Assembly (NCBI GenBank): GCA_938050045.1
Contig: CALLJS010000013.1
Coordinates: forward strand, 143,820-207,819
Origin: an uncultured Sphingomonadaceae bacterium
GTDB taxonomy: Bacteria; Pseudomonadota; Alphaproteobacteria; Sphingomonadales; Sphingomonadaceae
Reading direction: 5' to 3'
DNA: 64,000 nt
Positions 57,801-64,000 of the stretch are shown here, piece after piece; the first letter of the stretch is position 1; the number at the start of each line of letters is the position of its first letter. Position numbers and translations under genes: made by a program. The notes beneath the pieces were generated by a model. It saw only the letters and a program-made list of their open reading frames with translations. It did no database searches and was not told where the DNA came from.

Positions 57801-59950
57801 TTACCTTTATCGTCCTTGATATGAGCCGTTAAGATATTTTTGCCGCTTTCCAATGGAATGGCCCGCCAGATACTGACGGCCATTTTACGGTCGCTGCTTT
57901 TCTTATGTCCATCATAATTGAGCGGGTCTGTAGCCTCGCCGTTGATAAGCAATTCAACCTTTTTATTGGGTTCATGCTTAACGGCCACACGGATAACTTT
58001 TACGCGCGGATTATGCTTTGTATCGGGGAATAACCATGCATTGCCTGGGCTTTGCCCTGCCAACCAATCAATATCAGCACCTGCGGCTTCTTGGTCGCTG
58101 CTGGCTTCGGGTAAAGCTTTTACAGCAACCGAATTAGTCTTGCGCGGAGCGGTCTTAACAGTGCGGAAATTGACGCGCTTTAATGCACCGCCATTACCCT
58201 CGACAAACCGAGAGATAGCACTGCCAGCGCTGCGCGTATTTTGTGAGCAATCGATTGCTTGTTGGTCATTGGGTAAAGAAGAAGGGTCGATTTGAACGAC
58301 TTGCATGCCTGGGCGTAACCCCTCGAAATGATAGCGGCCATCCTGATCGGTTATGGCAAAACGGCCATCTTGTAATATCACCCGAACGCCAGCAATGCCC
58401 TTGGCTTGATCGGGATGAATAGAACATCCTTGATCGGTTATTGCGCCAATGATTGTAAAGCGTTCTGAAATTTCATCGCGCTCGATACGCAAAATTGCAT
58501 CGGCTGTATTGCTCGTTGAACCACGATCATCATTTGCCGTAATGACGTTTATAGCGTTGCCTTCATTGGCATCTTGTCGCACTTCACCCAAATAAGTGAG
58601 CAATGCGCTTTCACCACCCGCTAATGGGGGTACGGTGATGCTAAATGATGCGCCATTGGCGGCCACATTTGCAGTGATAAGTTCATTGTTATATCGTATT
58701 GTATTGAGACGTAATCTAATTTGTTCGGGCAAAGTATCTGTGATGGTAATATTGCCTGTATTGCGAATATTATCTTGGTTTGACACGGTCACGCGATATT
58801 GCACAACATCGCCTCTAGCGGCCGTGGTTTTGCTGGCAATTTTGCGCAATAATAAGGGAGTACCTGGACGATCAAGCGGAATGTCGATACGCACAGGTGC
58901 GGGATCATCCAAAACGATAATTCCGCCAAAAGACCCATCCGCAATTACAAATTGTTCGCCATCAGGGCGCATTAATTGCTCTAATTGAGCTGGGGTTGCA
59001 ACCGATTCAAAGCTATAAGGATCGGGCGGCGTTACCACTAAACGATACCGGCCAGGACGTAAAAATGGAAAACGGTAAAAACCTGGTGTAAAATTATAGA
59101 GGGTTCCGCCGCTATCGGTGACTGTACCACCAGTAACAACGGTATTGGGAAAGGTTGAAACGCCATCATCGCCAAATACATCGGCTGGTTGGCCAGTATC
59201 GGCATCGACGATTGTTACAATAGTGCCATTTACAGCAGAACCATCGCCGCTGTCAAAACTAATGCCAAATGGATCAATCAAAATTTCTACAGATGCGGTA
59301 CCAACATTAATACCGCTGTCATTATCATCTAAAGAGAATGATAATTGATCGCCTGGAGAGACCGATAAAATACAATCCCCTTGCACAGGGGCTGGCGGAA
59401 TGGCGGCTGTATTGATTATACCACGGAAAGTCGCATTATTTTCTGCTGTTTCGGTTAAAATAATAGTTTCTTTATCGCCGTTTAGCGTGGTGAGTACTGC
59501 TTCAAAACTATCAATCATAGTAGTATCTATGTTTTTACTGAGAGATTTGACTTGGACGATTAGAGGCTCGCCTGCTCTTATCGCAGAGGCCTCTTCTATA
59601 TCCGCATTATCGGTATCAATAGTAGCAAATGCGCCGCCCAATTCGGTCATAACTGGGCCATTATTTCCGACACAAATTGTATCAGGAACAATATCATTTA
59701 CAGAAGCTGCGCCTGATCCAAAATGAAAGAGTGATAAGCTTGGCGGTGGGGAAGTGCGATCAACCTCGATCAGCACTTCATTTGACGGTCTTAATATTCT
59801 ATTGCCGCCATTATTATAGGATATATTAGCTGTGTTGCTAATTATGTCACTATCGGCCTGCGCTTGCACAGCAATACTCGCCATAGGAAGCGAAATTCCT
59901 ATAGCGAGCAGTGCTGCGCATTTGATAACAGAGTTGGTAAATTGTCCCAT
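54863..59950 (-). CDS. Giant DUF11 / Cna-B-like / beta-barrel outer-membrane protein
   Basis: The 1,695-residue precursor has a signal peptide cut near VQAQA-DS. An N-terminal module (SDIISNTANISYNNGG) is shared with its two larger neighbours. A DUF11 domain follows at about residues 360-480 (RKIASKTTAARGDVVQYRVTVSN is the type pattern), then a Cna-B/SdrD-like domain at about 500-570 (GVRVILQDGRFAITDQDGRY region), a bacterial Ig-like stretch, and from about 850 alternating beta-strands ending in a terminal Phe, which fits a large outer-membrane barrel. Function is unknown. It closes a four-gene minus-strand cluster. Confidence 0.82.
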   Translation of the reverse strand: MGQFTNSVIKCAALLAIGISLPMASIAVQAQADSDIISNTANISYNNGGNRILRPSNEVLIEVDRTSPPPSLSLFHFGSGAASVNDIVPDTICVGNNGPVMTELGGAFATIDTDNADIEEASAIRAGEPLIVQVKSLSKNIDTTMIDSFEAVLTTLNGDKETIILTETAENNATFRGIINTAAIPPAPVQGDCILSVSPGDQLSFSLDDNDSGINVGTASVEILIDPFGISFDSGDGSAVNGTIVTIVDADTGQPADVFGDDGVSTFPNTVVTGGTVTDSGGTLYNFTPGFYRFPFLRPGRYRLVVTPPDPYSFESVATPAQLEQLMRPDGEQFVIADGSFGGIIVLDDPAPVRIDIPLDRPGTPLLLRKIASKTTAARGDVVQYRVTVSNQDNIRNTGNITITDTLPEQIRLRLNTIRYNNELITANVAANGASFSITVPPLAGGESALLTYLGEVRQDANEGNAINVITANDDRGSTSNTADAILRIERDEISERFTIIGAITDQGCSIHPDQAKGIAGVRVILQDGRFAITDQDGRYHFEGLRPGMQVVQIDPSSLPNDQQAIDCSQNTRSAGSAISRFVEGNGGALKRVNFRTVKTAPRKTNSVAVKALPEASSDQEAAGADIDWLAGQSPGNAWLFPDTKHNPRVKVIRVAVKHEPNKKVELLINGEATDPLNYDGHKKSSDRKMAVSIWRAIPLESGKNILTAHIKDDKGNIIDTLEREVHFSTPPVHAEFIKADSILIADGITRPRIVVRLTDRSGRPIQNGSVGDFIVPAPYEAAVEVDAQQANQLSGLERAAPVWRVIGDEGLAYIELAPTTASGTLSVNFNFRDGEVTREQRIETWLDPGERPWTVVGFAAGTIGFNKLEEGLEELADEEDDLNIDGRVALYAKGRVSGKWLLTLAYDSDKEEDETRFGGVIDPRNFYTIYADRSEQRFDAASVRRLYLKLERPQFYALFGDYETGINEPELARYQRSFNGVKAEFRNDQISANAFVADTPFRFRREEIQGNGLSGPYALSARDIIANSERIEIETRDRIRSNLIVSTRQLVRNIDYDIDYLNATLIFREPILSRDSSLNPQFIVATYEVSGVGERVTNAGGRVRWQDKAGKVQIAASAIHDETDSDTTNLGGLDIVYRPTIGTEIRAEVAISDGNAKAGNTNDDAGTSSAWLVEAEHHSNSVDVLAYVREQSARFGVGQQNASEIGSRKIGAEGRLRISDDLQLSLLTFQENFFETNARRRAAAGEVEYRTKGTTLRAGVTHASDRLADGSVNRSTLAKVGGSQMLLNDKLELSAQSEFALGGQDENIDFPTRHRFGVRYSIRSDIQIVGGYEIADGQNIDSRTARIGFDIAPWAGARITASGNAQDINAFGPRTFAAYGISQSLRLSEKWSVDFSVDGNKTLNGFDQDDVINPAQPVASGGFLSSNGALTEDFTAVTAGATYRGKRWSWANKGEYRNGDTNNRYGFTSSLLRQISEGVAVGAAASYFNANQEDGAQTEALASEFSWAYRPSNSRWAILDKMEFRYDSIRNAVAGAAGPIGGAALTISGDATSRRLINSLSVNYSPIADTGHEFFERGEYSLFWGTRYVFDRFGEDDIEGWSNVLGVDARFDINKIADIGWMATVRIGTSGDNIAFSGGPVLTVSPFKNSNISFGYNIIGFRDSDFEDARYTRSGPFVTFKVKIDQNSLSDLGF

Positions 59951-60002
59951 TGTGTAAAATGGCGGCGGCCAGAAATTAATCCAGCGCGCCGCCAATTTCG
60001 TA

Positions 60003-61055
60003 TTAATCGATGGTTACTTGGAAAACGAGCGTACGTGTCTCGCCACCAGCAATATCAGACAAAGCCCCAGAAACCGTATCGGTTCCGGCTGTATATGTAC
60101 CCGCTGTTGTGCCAGTAGCACATGTGCTGGTTGCAGCATCAAATGTAGTTCCGTCAACAAATGCAGAAGATGGAACATAAGTCACACCCAAAATTGTTGA
60201 TAGATTATCCGATAGAGCAACACCCGTCGCCGTCGCGCCAGCCGGAGCATTGGTTACTGCGATACAATATTCAACAACTGCGCCTGGAATTGCTTTAGGA
60301 TTTGCGCTGCTTACAGGATCGCTGATTACACGGCTAACTTTTGCAACTGATAATTCCGCTGCTAAAACAGTATAATCATCATCAGCAGCTTCAATGCCAT
60401 CACGGTCTGTATCGCCAAAAATGGTCTCAACATCAGCAGTATTGACATCTGAGTCATCAGAAGCAGAAATAGCAGAACCATCGCTGTTCAATGCAGTAGA
60501 TGTAAGAGTAACGCCAGCAATAGTGCCGTTGGTTTCTGCTGAGCTAATGTCGCCAATTACGAATATGGTCGCGCTGCCATCAGCCGCCAGATCATCGATG
60601 CTGGTCGCTGTATCGACGGCTGGATCAAAAACACCATTGCCATCGACGTCGGTGAAAAACTCAAGATTGTTAACATCAAAGGCATCGGTGCCTGTTGGCG
60701 TTGTGCCTGCTGTTGCAATTTGAGAGGCTACCAATGAAAAATCAAGCACATCGTTGGATGTGTTGGTCAATGTAAATGCTGTTACGGTATCTTGTTCGCC
60801 AGGGACAACATTTGTTGTGCCATTTACGATTGTTGCAGATTCTACCAGTGAAAAACGGACAACACGGTCAACCTTAAACGTATCAGATGCCGTTGCTTGT
60901 GTCTGGTCAACGCCTCCAACCTGGAAATCTACGGTTACATTATTTAAAATGTCAGTACCTTGCGTGGTTCCCGCAGCGTGAGCGGCATTAACGCCGCCGA
61001 TTATGCTACAAGCCATTGCGCTTATACCAACAAGAAGTTTTAGCTTACTAGTCAT
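60003..61055 (-). CDS. Secreted DUF11-like protein with calcium-loop-like motifs
   Basis: The 350-residue precursor has a signal peptide ending NAAHA-AG. An N-terminal module (GTDILNNVTVDFQVGG) is followed by beta-rich sequence, two Asp-rich loops (DVDGNGVFDPAVD and DTDRDGIEAADDD) that look like EF-hand-type calcium sites, and a DUF11-like end (PGAVVEYCIAVTN, then GGETRTLVFQVTI). It resembles the product of the first gene of the cluster along its whole length. The gene lies 52 bp upstream of the barrel gene. Function is unknown. Confidence 0.82.
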   Translation of the reverse strand: MTSKLKLLVGISAMACSIIGGVNAAHAAGTTQGTDILNNVTVDFQVGGVDQTQATASDTFKVDRVVRFSLVESATIVNGTTNVVPGEQDTVTAFTLTNTSNDVLDFSLVASQIATAGTTPTGTDAFDVNNLEFFTDVDGNGVFDPAVDTATSIDDLAADGSATIFVIGDISSAETNGTIAGVTLTSTALNSDGSAISASDDSDVNTADVETIFGDTDRDGIEAADDDYTVLAAELSVAKVSRVISDPVSSANPKAIPGAVVEYCIAVTNAPAGATATGVALSDNLSTILGVTYVPSSAFVDGTTFDAATSTCATGTTAGTYTAGTDTVSGALSDIAGGETRTLVFQVTID

Positions 61056-61118
61056 TGCTTTCTACCTTGTTACTCAATTGTAATCGCCATTCAGCCGTGG
61101 CGATAAAAACGGCTGTGG

Positions 61119-61595
61119 TTATCTTACAATTCCACGAAAAATTAATTTGCCTGACTCACCAGGGGCCAGCGTATCTGTGATTTCCCAACGGACATGGGTT
61201 ACATCGCGCATAGATGCAGGGCGGCTGGTGCCGTCTGTTTCTATTACGAATAATGCGCTTAATACTCCCCAGCTATTACCGCCATCGACAGAAACTTCCT
61301 CATTTCCATCATGGCTTCCATTATATATTACGGGAGCTGGTAAAGGGTTCGTCACTAATAGATTTGATGCAGGTTTTGGGGATGTATTTGTATATTTTAC
61401 GACAAATACAAGATTATCACCTGGTAATACGGTTGTAGGTTTGTTCAAGACTGCTTTATTAGAGCCATCTGATAATGTTATAGTGCTCTCAACAAAAACA
61501 TTGCTGGAAAGCTTTAATACAGAGGCTGCAAGTGCTGAGGAAGCTGCACAAGACAAGGCCATTATCACTATTGCTTTAGGAAAATATTTTATCAT
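61119..61595 (-). CDS. Small secreted DUF11-like protein
   Basis: The 158-residue precursor has a signal peptide ending SSALA-AS and one DUF11-type beta-sandwich: VLPGDNLVFVVKYTNTSPKPASNLLV, a VSVDGGNSWG segment, and the closing LAPGESGKLIFRGIV. It overlaps the preceding gene by 4 bp, so the two are translationally coupled. A single DUF11 unit suggests an accessory or connector subunit, but no function is known. Confidence 0.8.
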   Translation of the reverse strand: MIKYFPKAIVIMALSCAASSALAASVLKLSSNVFVESTITLSDGSNKAVLNKPTTVLPGDNLVFVVKYTNTSPKPASNLLVTNPLPAPVIYNGSHDGNEEVSVDGGNSWGVLSALFVIETDGTSRPASMRDVTHVRWEITDTLAPGESGKLIFRGIVR

Positions 61596-62647
61596 TGGAT
61601 TGTCACCTCAAAAGTTACGGTTCGTGTTTCACCAGCAGCAACATCGCCAACATCGATGTTAATTTCACTGCCATCAAATGCCCCTGCATCGGCATCACTC
61701 GCATCAGTCAGAGAGACTGTTTCAAGCGTTGTGCTGGCGGGGACATATTTTGTAGATGCTGGAATAGGGTCAGAAATGACCATATCGGTTAAAGTGCCTG
61801 AACCCGAAATGGTCGCCACCAAATTATAGGTTATGACAGAGCCTGGTACGGCGCGAGTACCGCCAAAAGGGTCAAGCACAGTTGCTGTCTTTACCAAGGT
61901 TACTTGAGCCTTAGAAATCGTGAAAAACCCGCTACTCTCATCAATGGCACCCGTAGAACCAACAACGGCATCACCGCCGCCTTGCCCTTGTCCATCAAAT
62001 GATGTGCCAGCTATGCCCGTGCCTGTATTTGCTTCGGCTATTAATGATACTTCGGCGCGCTCGCCATCGGCCTGTGTGCTAGGGATAGTCGTAATGATAA
62101 AAACAGTTACGCTCTCATCAGGTGCTAAATCGGGATCATTTGCTCCCATTACATATGTGGTATCAATGCCTGGATCATACACGCCATTGTCATTTGTATC
62201 GAGAACTATCATCTGTAATGCAGGATCAAAATCATCACCGCCAACCGCTGTATCAGCCGTTAAGCGATAGCTTTCTTGACCATTACCAATATTGGCGATT
62301 TGGAAAGTTAGGATTTGATCGGTTACACCTGGCAATGCTATAATATCCCCAGGGTCATTGCTGACGACATTAATATCGAGCAATTCATCAACGGTGATGG
62401 TTATAATATTGGATGGAATTTCAATAATGCTGCCATCGGCGGATGTGTAGGTCGCTTGTGCTGTATTTTCGATAATTGTGCCCGCTATCGTTCCCGCAGC
62501 GTGAGAGGGCGCGGAGCTTAGAGTTAAAAAAGCAGAGCCGATTAGAAGGCTGCGAACACCATTGGCTACCCAGCCACCATTTGGTGTCCAGGTTCTTTGT
62601 ATATTTATGTGCCGTTTAGAGCGATTTATTTCTCTATCATGTTCCAT
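61592..62647 (-). CDS. Secreted DUF11-like protein, first gene of the cluster
   Basis: The 351-residue precursor has a long N-region and a signal peptide ending SAPSHA-AG (about residue 50). The module GTIIENTAQATYTSADG opens the mature protein, the Asp-rich loop DTNDNGVYDPGID follows, and the end is DUF11-like (VPGSVITYNLVAT, then AAGETRTVTFEVTI). It is a clear paralogue of the protein at 60003-61055. GAGGG lies 5 bp before the ATG. This gene probably sits next to the promoter of all four. Confidence 0.82.
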   Translation of the reverse strand: MEHDREINRSKRHINIQRTWTPNGGWVANGVRSLLIGSAFLTLSSAPSHAAGTIAGTIIENTAQATYTSADGSIIEIPSNIITITVDELLDINVVSNDPGDIIALPGVTDQILTFQIANIGNGQESYRLTADTAVGGDDFDPALQMIVLDTNDNGVYDPGIDTTYVMGANDPDLAPDESVTVFIITTIPSTQADGERAEVSLIAEANTGTGIAGTSFDGQGQGGGDAVVGSTGAIDESSGFFTISKAQVTLVKTATVLDPFGGTRAVPGSVITYNLVATISGSGTLTDMVISDPIPASTKYVPASTTLETVSLTDASDADAGAFDGSEINIDVGDVAAGETRTVTFEVTIQ

Positions 62648-62927
62648 ATGACCCTCTGTGTCAGAATAAGGTCAATAAATGTTTAACGGCGGGTCTTTGA
62701 ACTCCTTGATGTTTACGTCACGAAAAAATATATTTCGACGGGTAATTTTGAATTTTTCTACTATAAATTAAAGGTTTAACTGTATAATGTAAAGCTTTGT
62801 AAGCTTGATTAAAAAATATTAACCATAATGTTATATTATTTGATAATAAATTTAAGTGCCGAATGATAAGGCCGAATGATAAGACTGCCAAAAAACAAAT
62901 ATATTTTGATCTTTTCAAAACTGTTGG
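62648..62927. other. AT-rich intergenic region before the DUF11 cluster
   Basis: About 280 bp separate the cluster from tRNA-Asp. A 74-codon minus-strand frame here has no ribosome-binding site or motif and is not called. The minus strand must hold the cluster promoter, but no convincing -35/-10 pair could be fixed by eye. Confidence 0.5.
62858..62883. repeat. 13-bp tandem repeat
   Basis: GCCGAATGATAAG occurs twice, head to tail (62858-62870, 62871-62883), in the intergenic region. It is probably a slippage duplication; no function is evident. Confidence 0.8.
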
Positions 62928-62956
62928 TTGACAGAATCTCATAGCTCTACTAATTG
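62928..62956 (+). promoter_or_regulatory. Probable tRNA-Asp promoter
   Basis: A perfect -35 TTGACA (62928-62933) is followed after 17 bp by a weak -10 TAATTG (62951-62956). Transcription would start about 10 bp before the tRNA. The -35 is strong; the -10 is a poor match. Confidence 0.55.
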
Positions 62957-62973
62957 CCCTTTCACCGCAGTAT

Positions 62974-63050
<77 letters not shown>

Positions 63051-63073
63051 TTCTTTGGAATGGACATGTATCT

Positions 63074-63104
63074 GAAAAGCCGCAGTTAACCGCTGCGGCT
63101 TTTC
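63074..63104 (+). terminator. Terminator-like hairpin after tRNA-Asp
   Basis: Perfect 12-bp arms GAAAAGCCGCAG and CTGCGGCTTTTC enclose a 7-base loop, 24 bp after the tRNA. The T run lies in the 3' arm, as in many bidirectional A/T-flanked terminators. Confidence 0.8.
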
Positions 63105-63223
63105 TGATTCTGCTCTCTTTCTGCGCGGTATTGGGCTCGCGCTACTGTTCCTCCTTGGGGCCATGCGTCATTGCTCACCCGAGGGGGCCTCAAGTGGTGT
63201 TTCGAATAAGGGAGCTTGCTCTA

Positions 63224-63994
63224 TTAGGGCGGTTTATGGGACGTCCCCTGTGGGCCTTGCTGCGCTCCGCCGCTAGTGCTAGCGCCCCAAGTTCCAGTGT
63301 TATGAGTATCTGCGCCGCCGCGCGACGGCGGAGCACCAGAGGGCGGCGGCGGTTTCATGGCACGCGGCGTTAATTCGCGCGGCAAGAGCGGGATAGGCTG
63401 ATGAAAGGCGGAGCGGCGCTCGCCTGTCTCATTGTCTGCGCGGCCTAAAAACTGATGCGGCTGCGATGGACGCGGCAAGGGCGCAAGGCGAAACTGTCCC
63501 GCGCTATCGGTTTTATAACGGCTGTGAATTTTCGCGCCATCTTGATTAGTAAAGGCATGGTTTGCAAAGGCATGGTTAGCGAAGGCATCGTTAGGAGAGT
63601 CGTGATGAGGGAAGTCAGGACGTGGAGCATCATGACCCTGAAAACCCTCAATACCCTGAAAACTGTTGGGGTCTGCGTGCTGATGAAACGCAAACCGCGC
63701 TTGCCACCTTTGCATGCCGTGCACCCCGCCAAGCTCGGCAAAGACTCGCCCCCGCCACGCAGGGTCAGCCAGCATTTTATCCTTTAGCGCGCTGTGATAA
63801 CGGTCAACCTCGAGGGCAATTACAATGCGCGTCAAACGCAAAATCGCGCGCGCGTGGCGCACCATCTTATCGCTCCCCACGGGCAAACCCCACATGGCCT
63901 CAATCATCGCCGCCAGCAATCCCCGCAGCCCAAGAATAGACGCAGCCCAAGCCGCATCAAGGGAGGGAGGTGATGATGTATCCGTAGTCGTCAT
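63224..63994 (-). CDS. Hypothetical protein with proline-rich, repetitive C-terminal half
   Basis: The 256-residue reading has an Ala/Leu-rich helical N-terminal half (about residues 10-90; HARAILRLTRIVIALEVDRY) and a low-complexity second half rich in Pro, His, Ser and Gly. This half includes three 5-residue AFANH-type repeats encoded by 15-bp units at 63546-63590. By eye the base composition is more GC-rich than the rest of the window. I recognise no family. It may begin upstream of the window edge. Lack of any motif keeps the call modest. Confidence 0.55.
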   Translation of the reverse strand: MTTTDTSSPPSLDAAWAASILGLRGLLAAMIEAMWGLPVGSDKMVRHARAILRLTRIVIALEVDRYHSALKDKMLADPAWRGRVFAELGGVHGMQRWQARFAFHQHADPNSFQGIEGFQGHDAPRPDFPHHDSPNDAFANHAFANHAFTNQDGAKIHSRYKTDSAGQFRLAPLPRPSQPHQFLGRADNETGERRSAFHQPIPLLPRELTPRAMKPPPPSGAPPSRGGADTHNTGTWGASTSGGAQQGPQGTSHKPP

Positions 63995-64000
63995 GTGCGG

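Noticed and set aside
59118..59726. Long plus-strand frames opposite the giant barrel gene
   Set aside because: Ser/Val/Pro-rich translations are typical antisense shadows of Asp/Thr-rich repeats; the minus-strand frame has signal peptide and domains.
62718..62942. 74-codon minus-strand frame between the DUF11 cluster and tRNA-Asp
   Set aside because: It is AT-rich, contains the tandem repeat and the tRNA -35 region, and lacks a ribosome-binding site.
63546..63590. Three 15-bp repeats considered as a CRISPR or att repeat
   Set aside because: They are adjacent without spacers, in frame, and encode a 5-residue protein repeat.

Overview
The window is chromosomal DNA from an alphaproteobacterium, most probably a member of Sphingomonadales with an unusually AT-rich, compact genome. 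The placement rests on a GcrA cell-cycle regulator, an isolated F0 operon with separate b and b' subunits (atpI-B-E-b'-b), a lapA-pyrF-trpF-trpB-trpA-accD-folC cluster, MetZ-type methionine synthesis, and ApaG and HspQ homologues. The genus cannot be told from the sequence. No insertion sequence, integrase, CRISPR array or rRNA was seen. Genes are tightly packed: there are several ATGA overlaps, three convergent pairs whose stop codons share 4 bp, and one divergent pair (miaA/serB) whose start codons share a CATG.

Layout. 1-9.3 kb: the 5' part of acetolactate synthase, miaA/serB, a MerR regulator with a clear palindromic operator ahead of an acyl-CoA dehydrogenase, cysK, an MFS exporter and a DUF885 lipoprotein. 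9.5-16.4 kb: UvrD/PcrA helicase, rsmD, a RluB-type pseudouridine synthase, an AmpG-like permease and folC. 16.4-23.8 kb: accD, trpA, a small membrane ORF, trpB, trpF, pyrF, a LapA-domain gene, purB and radC, all on the minus strand. 23.9-33.2 kb: a ydbH-ynbE-ydbL envelope operon, the F0 ATP synthase operon, uvrC and recO. 33.3-38.2 kb: a plus-strand run of leuB, a threonine-dehydratase-like gene, metZ, apaG, a LysR regulator and a GNAT enzyme. 38.2-43.7 kb: a serine hydrolase, parE, gcrA, an ABC-2 permease without an ATPase, and hspQ.

44.2-49.8 kb is the most striking region. It holds a diffusible-signal-factor (DSF) type quorum-sensing module: an RpfF-like crotonase-fold synthase with both catalytic glutamates, a convergent RpfC-like membrane hybrid kinase (HisKA/HATPase, degenerate receiver, receiver, HPt), and a REC-PAS-GGDEF-EAL protein in the place where Xanthomonas has the HD-GYP regulator RpfG. 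It follows a very AT-rich intergenic stretch. The likely logic is fatty-acid signal, then phosphorelay, then cyclic-di-GMP.

50-54.8 kb: thyA and a branched-chain 2-oxoacid dehydrogenase operon (E1 alpha, E1 beta, E2; no E3 in the window). 54.9-62.6 kb: a minus-strand four-gene cluster of secreted DUF11-type beta-rich proteins ending in a roughly 1,700-residue outer-membrane beta-barrel protein. Three of the four share an N-terminal module and two carry Asp-rich calcium-loop-like motifs, so this looks like an uncharacterised cell-surface assembly. 62.9-64 kb: tRNA-Asp(GTC) with promoter and terminator-like hairpin, then a more GC-rich, low-complexity gene of unknown function.
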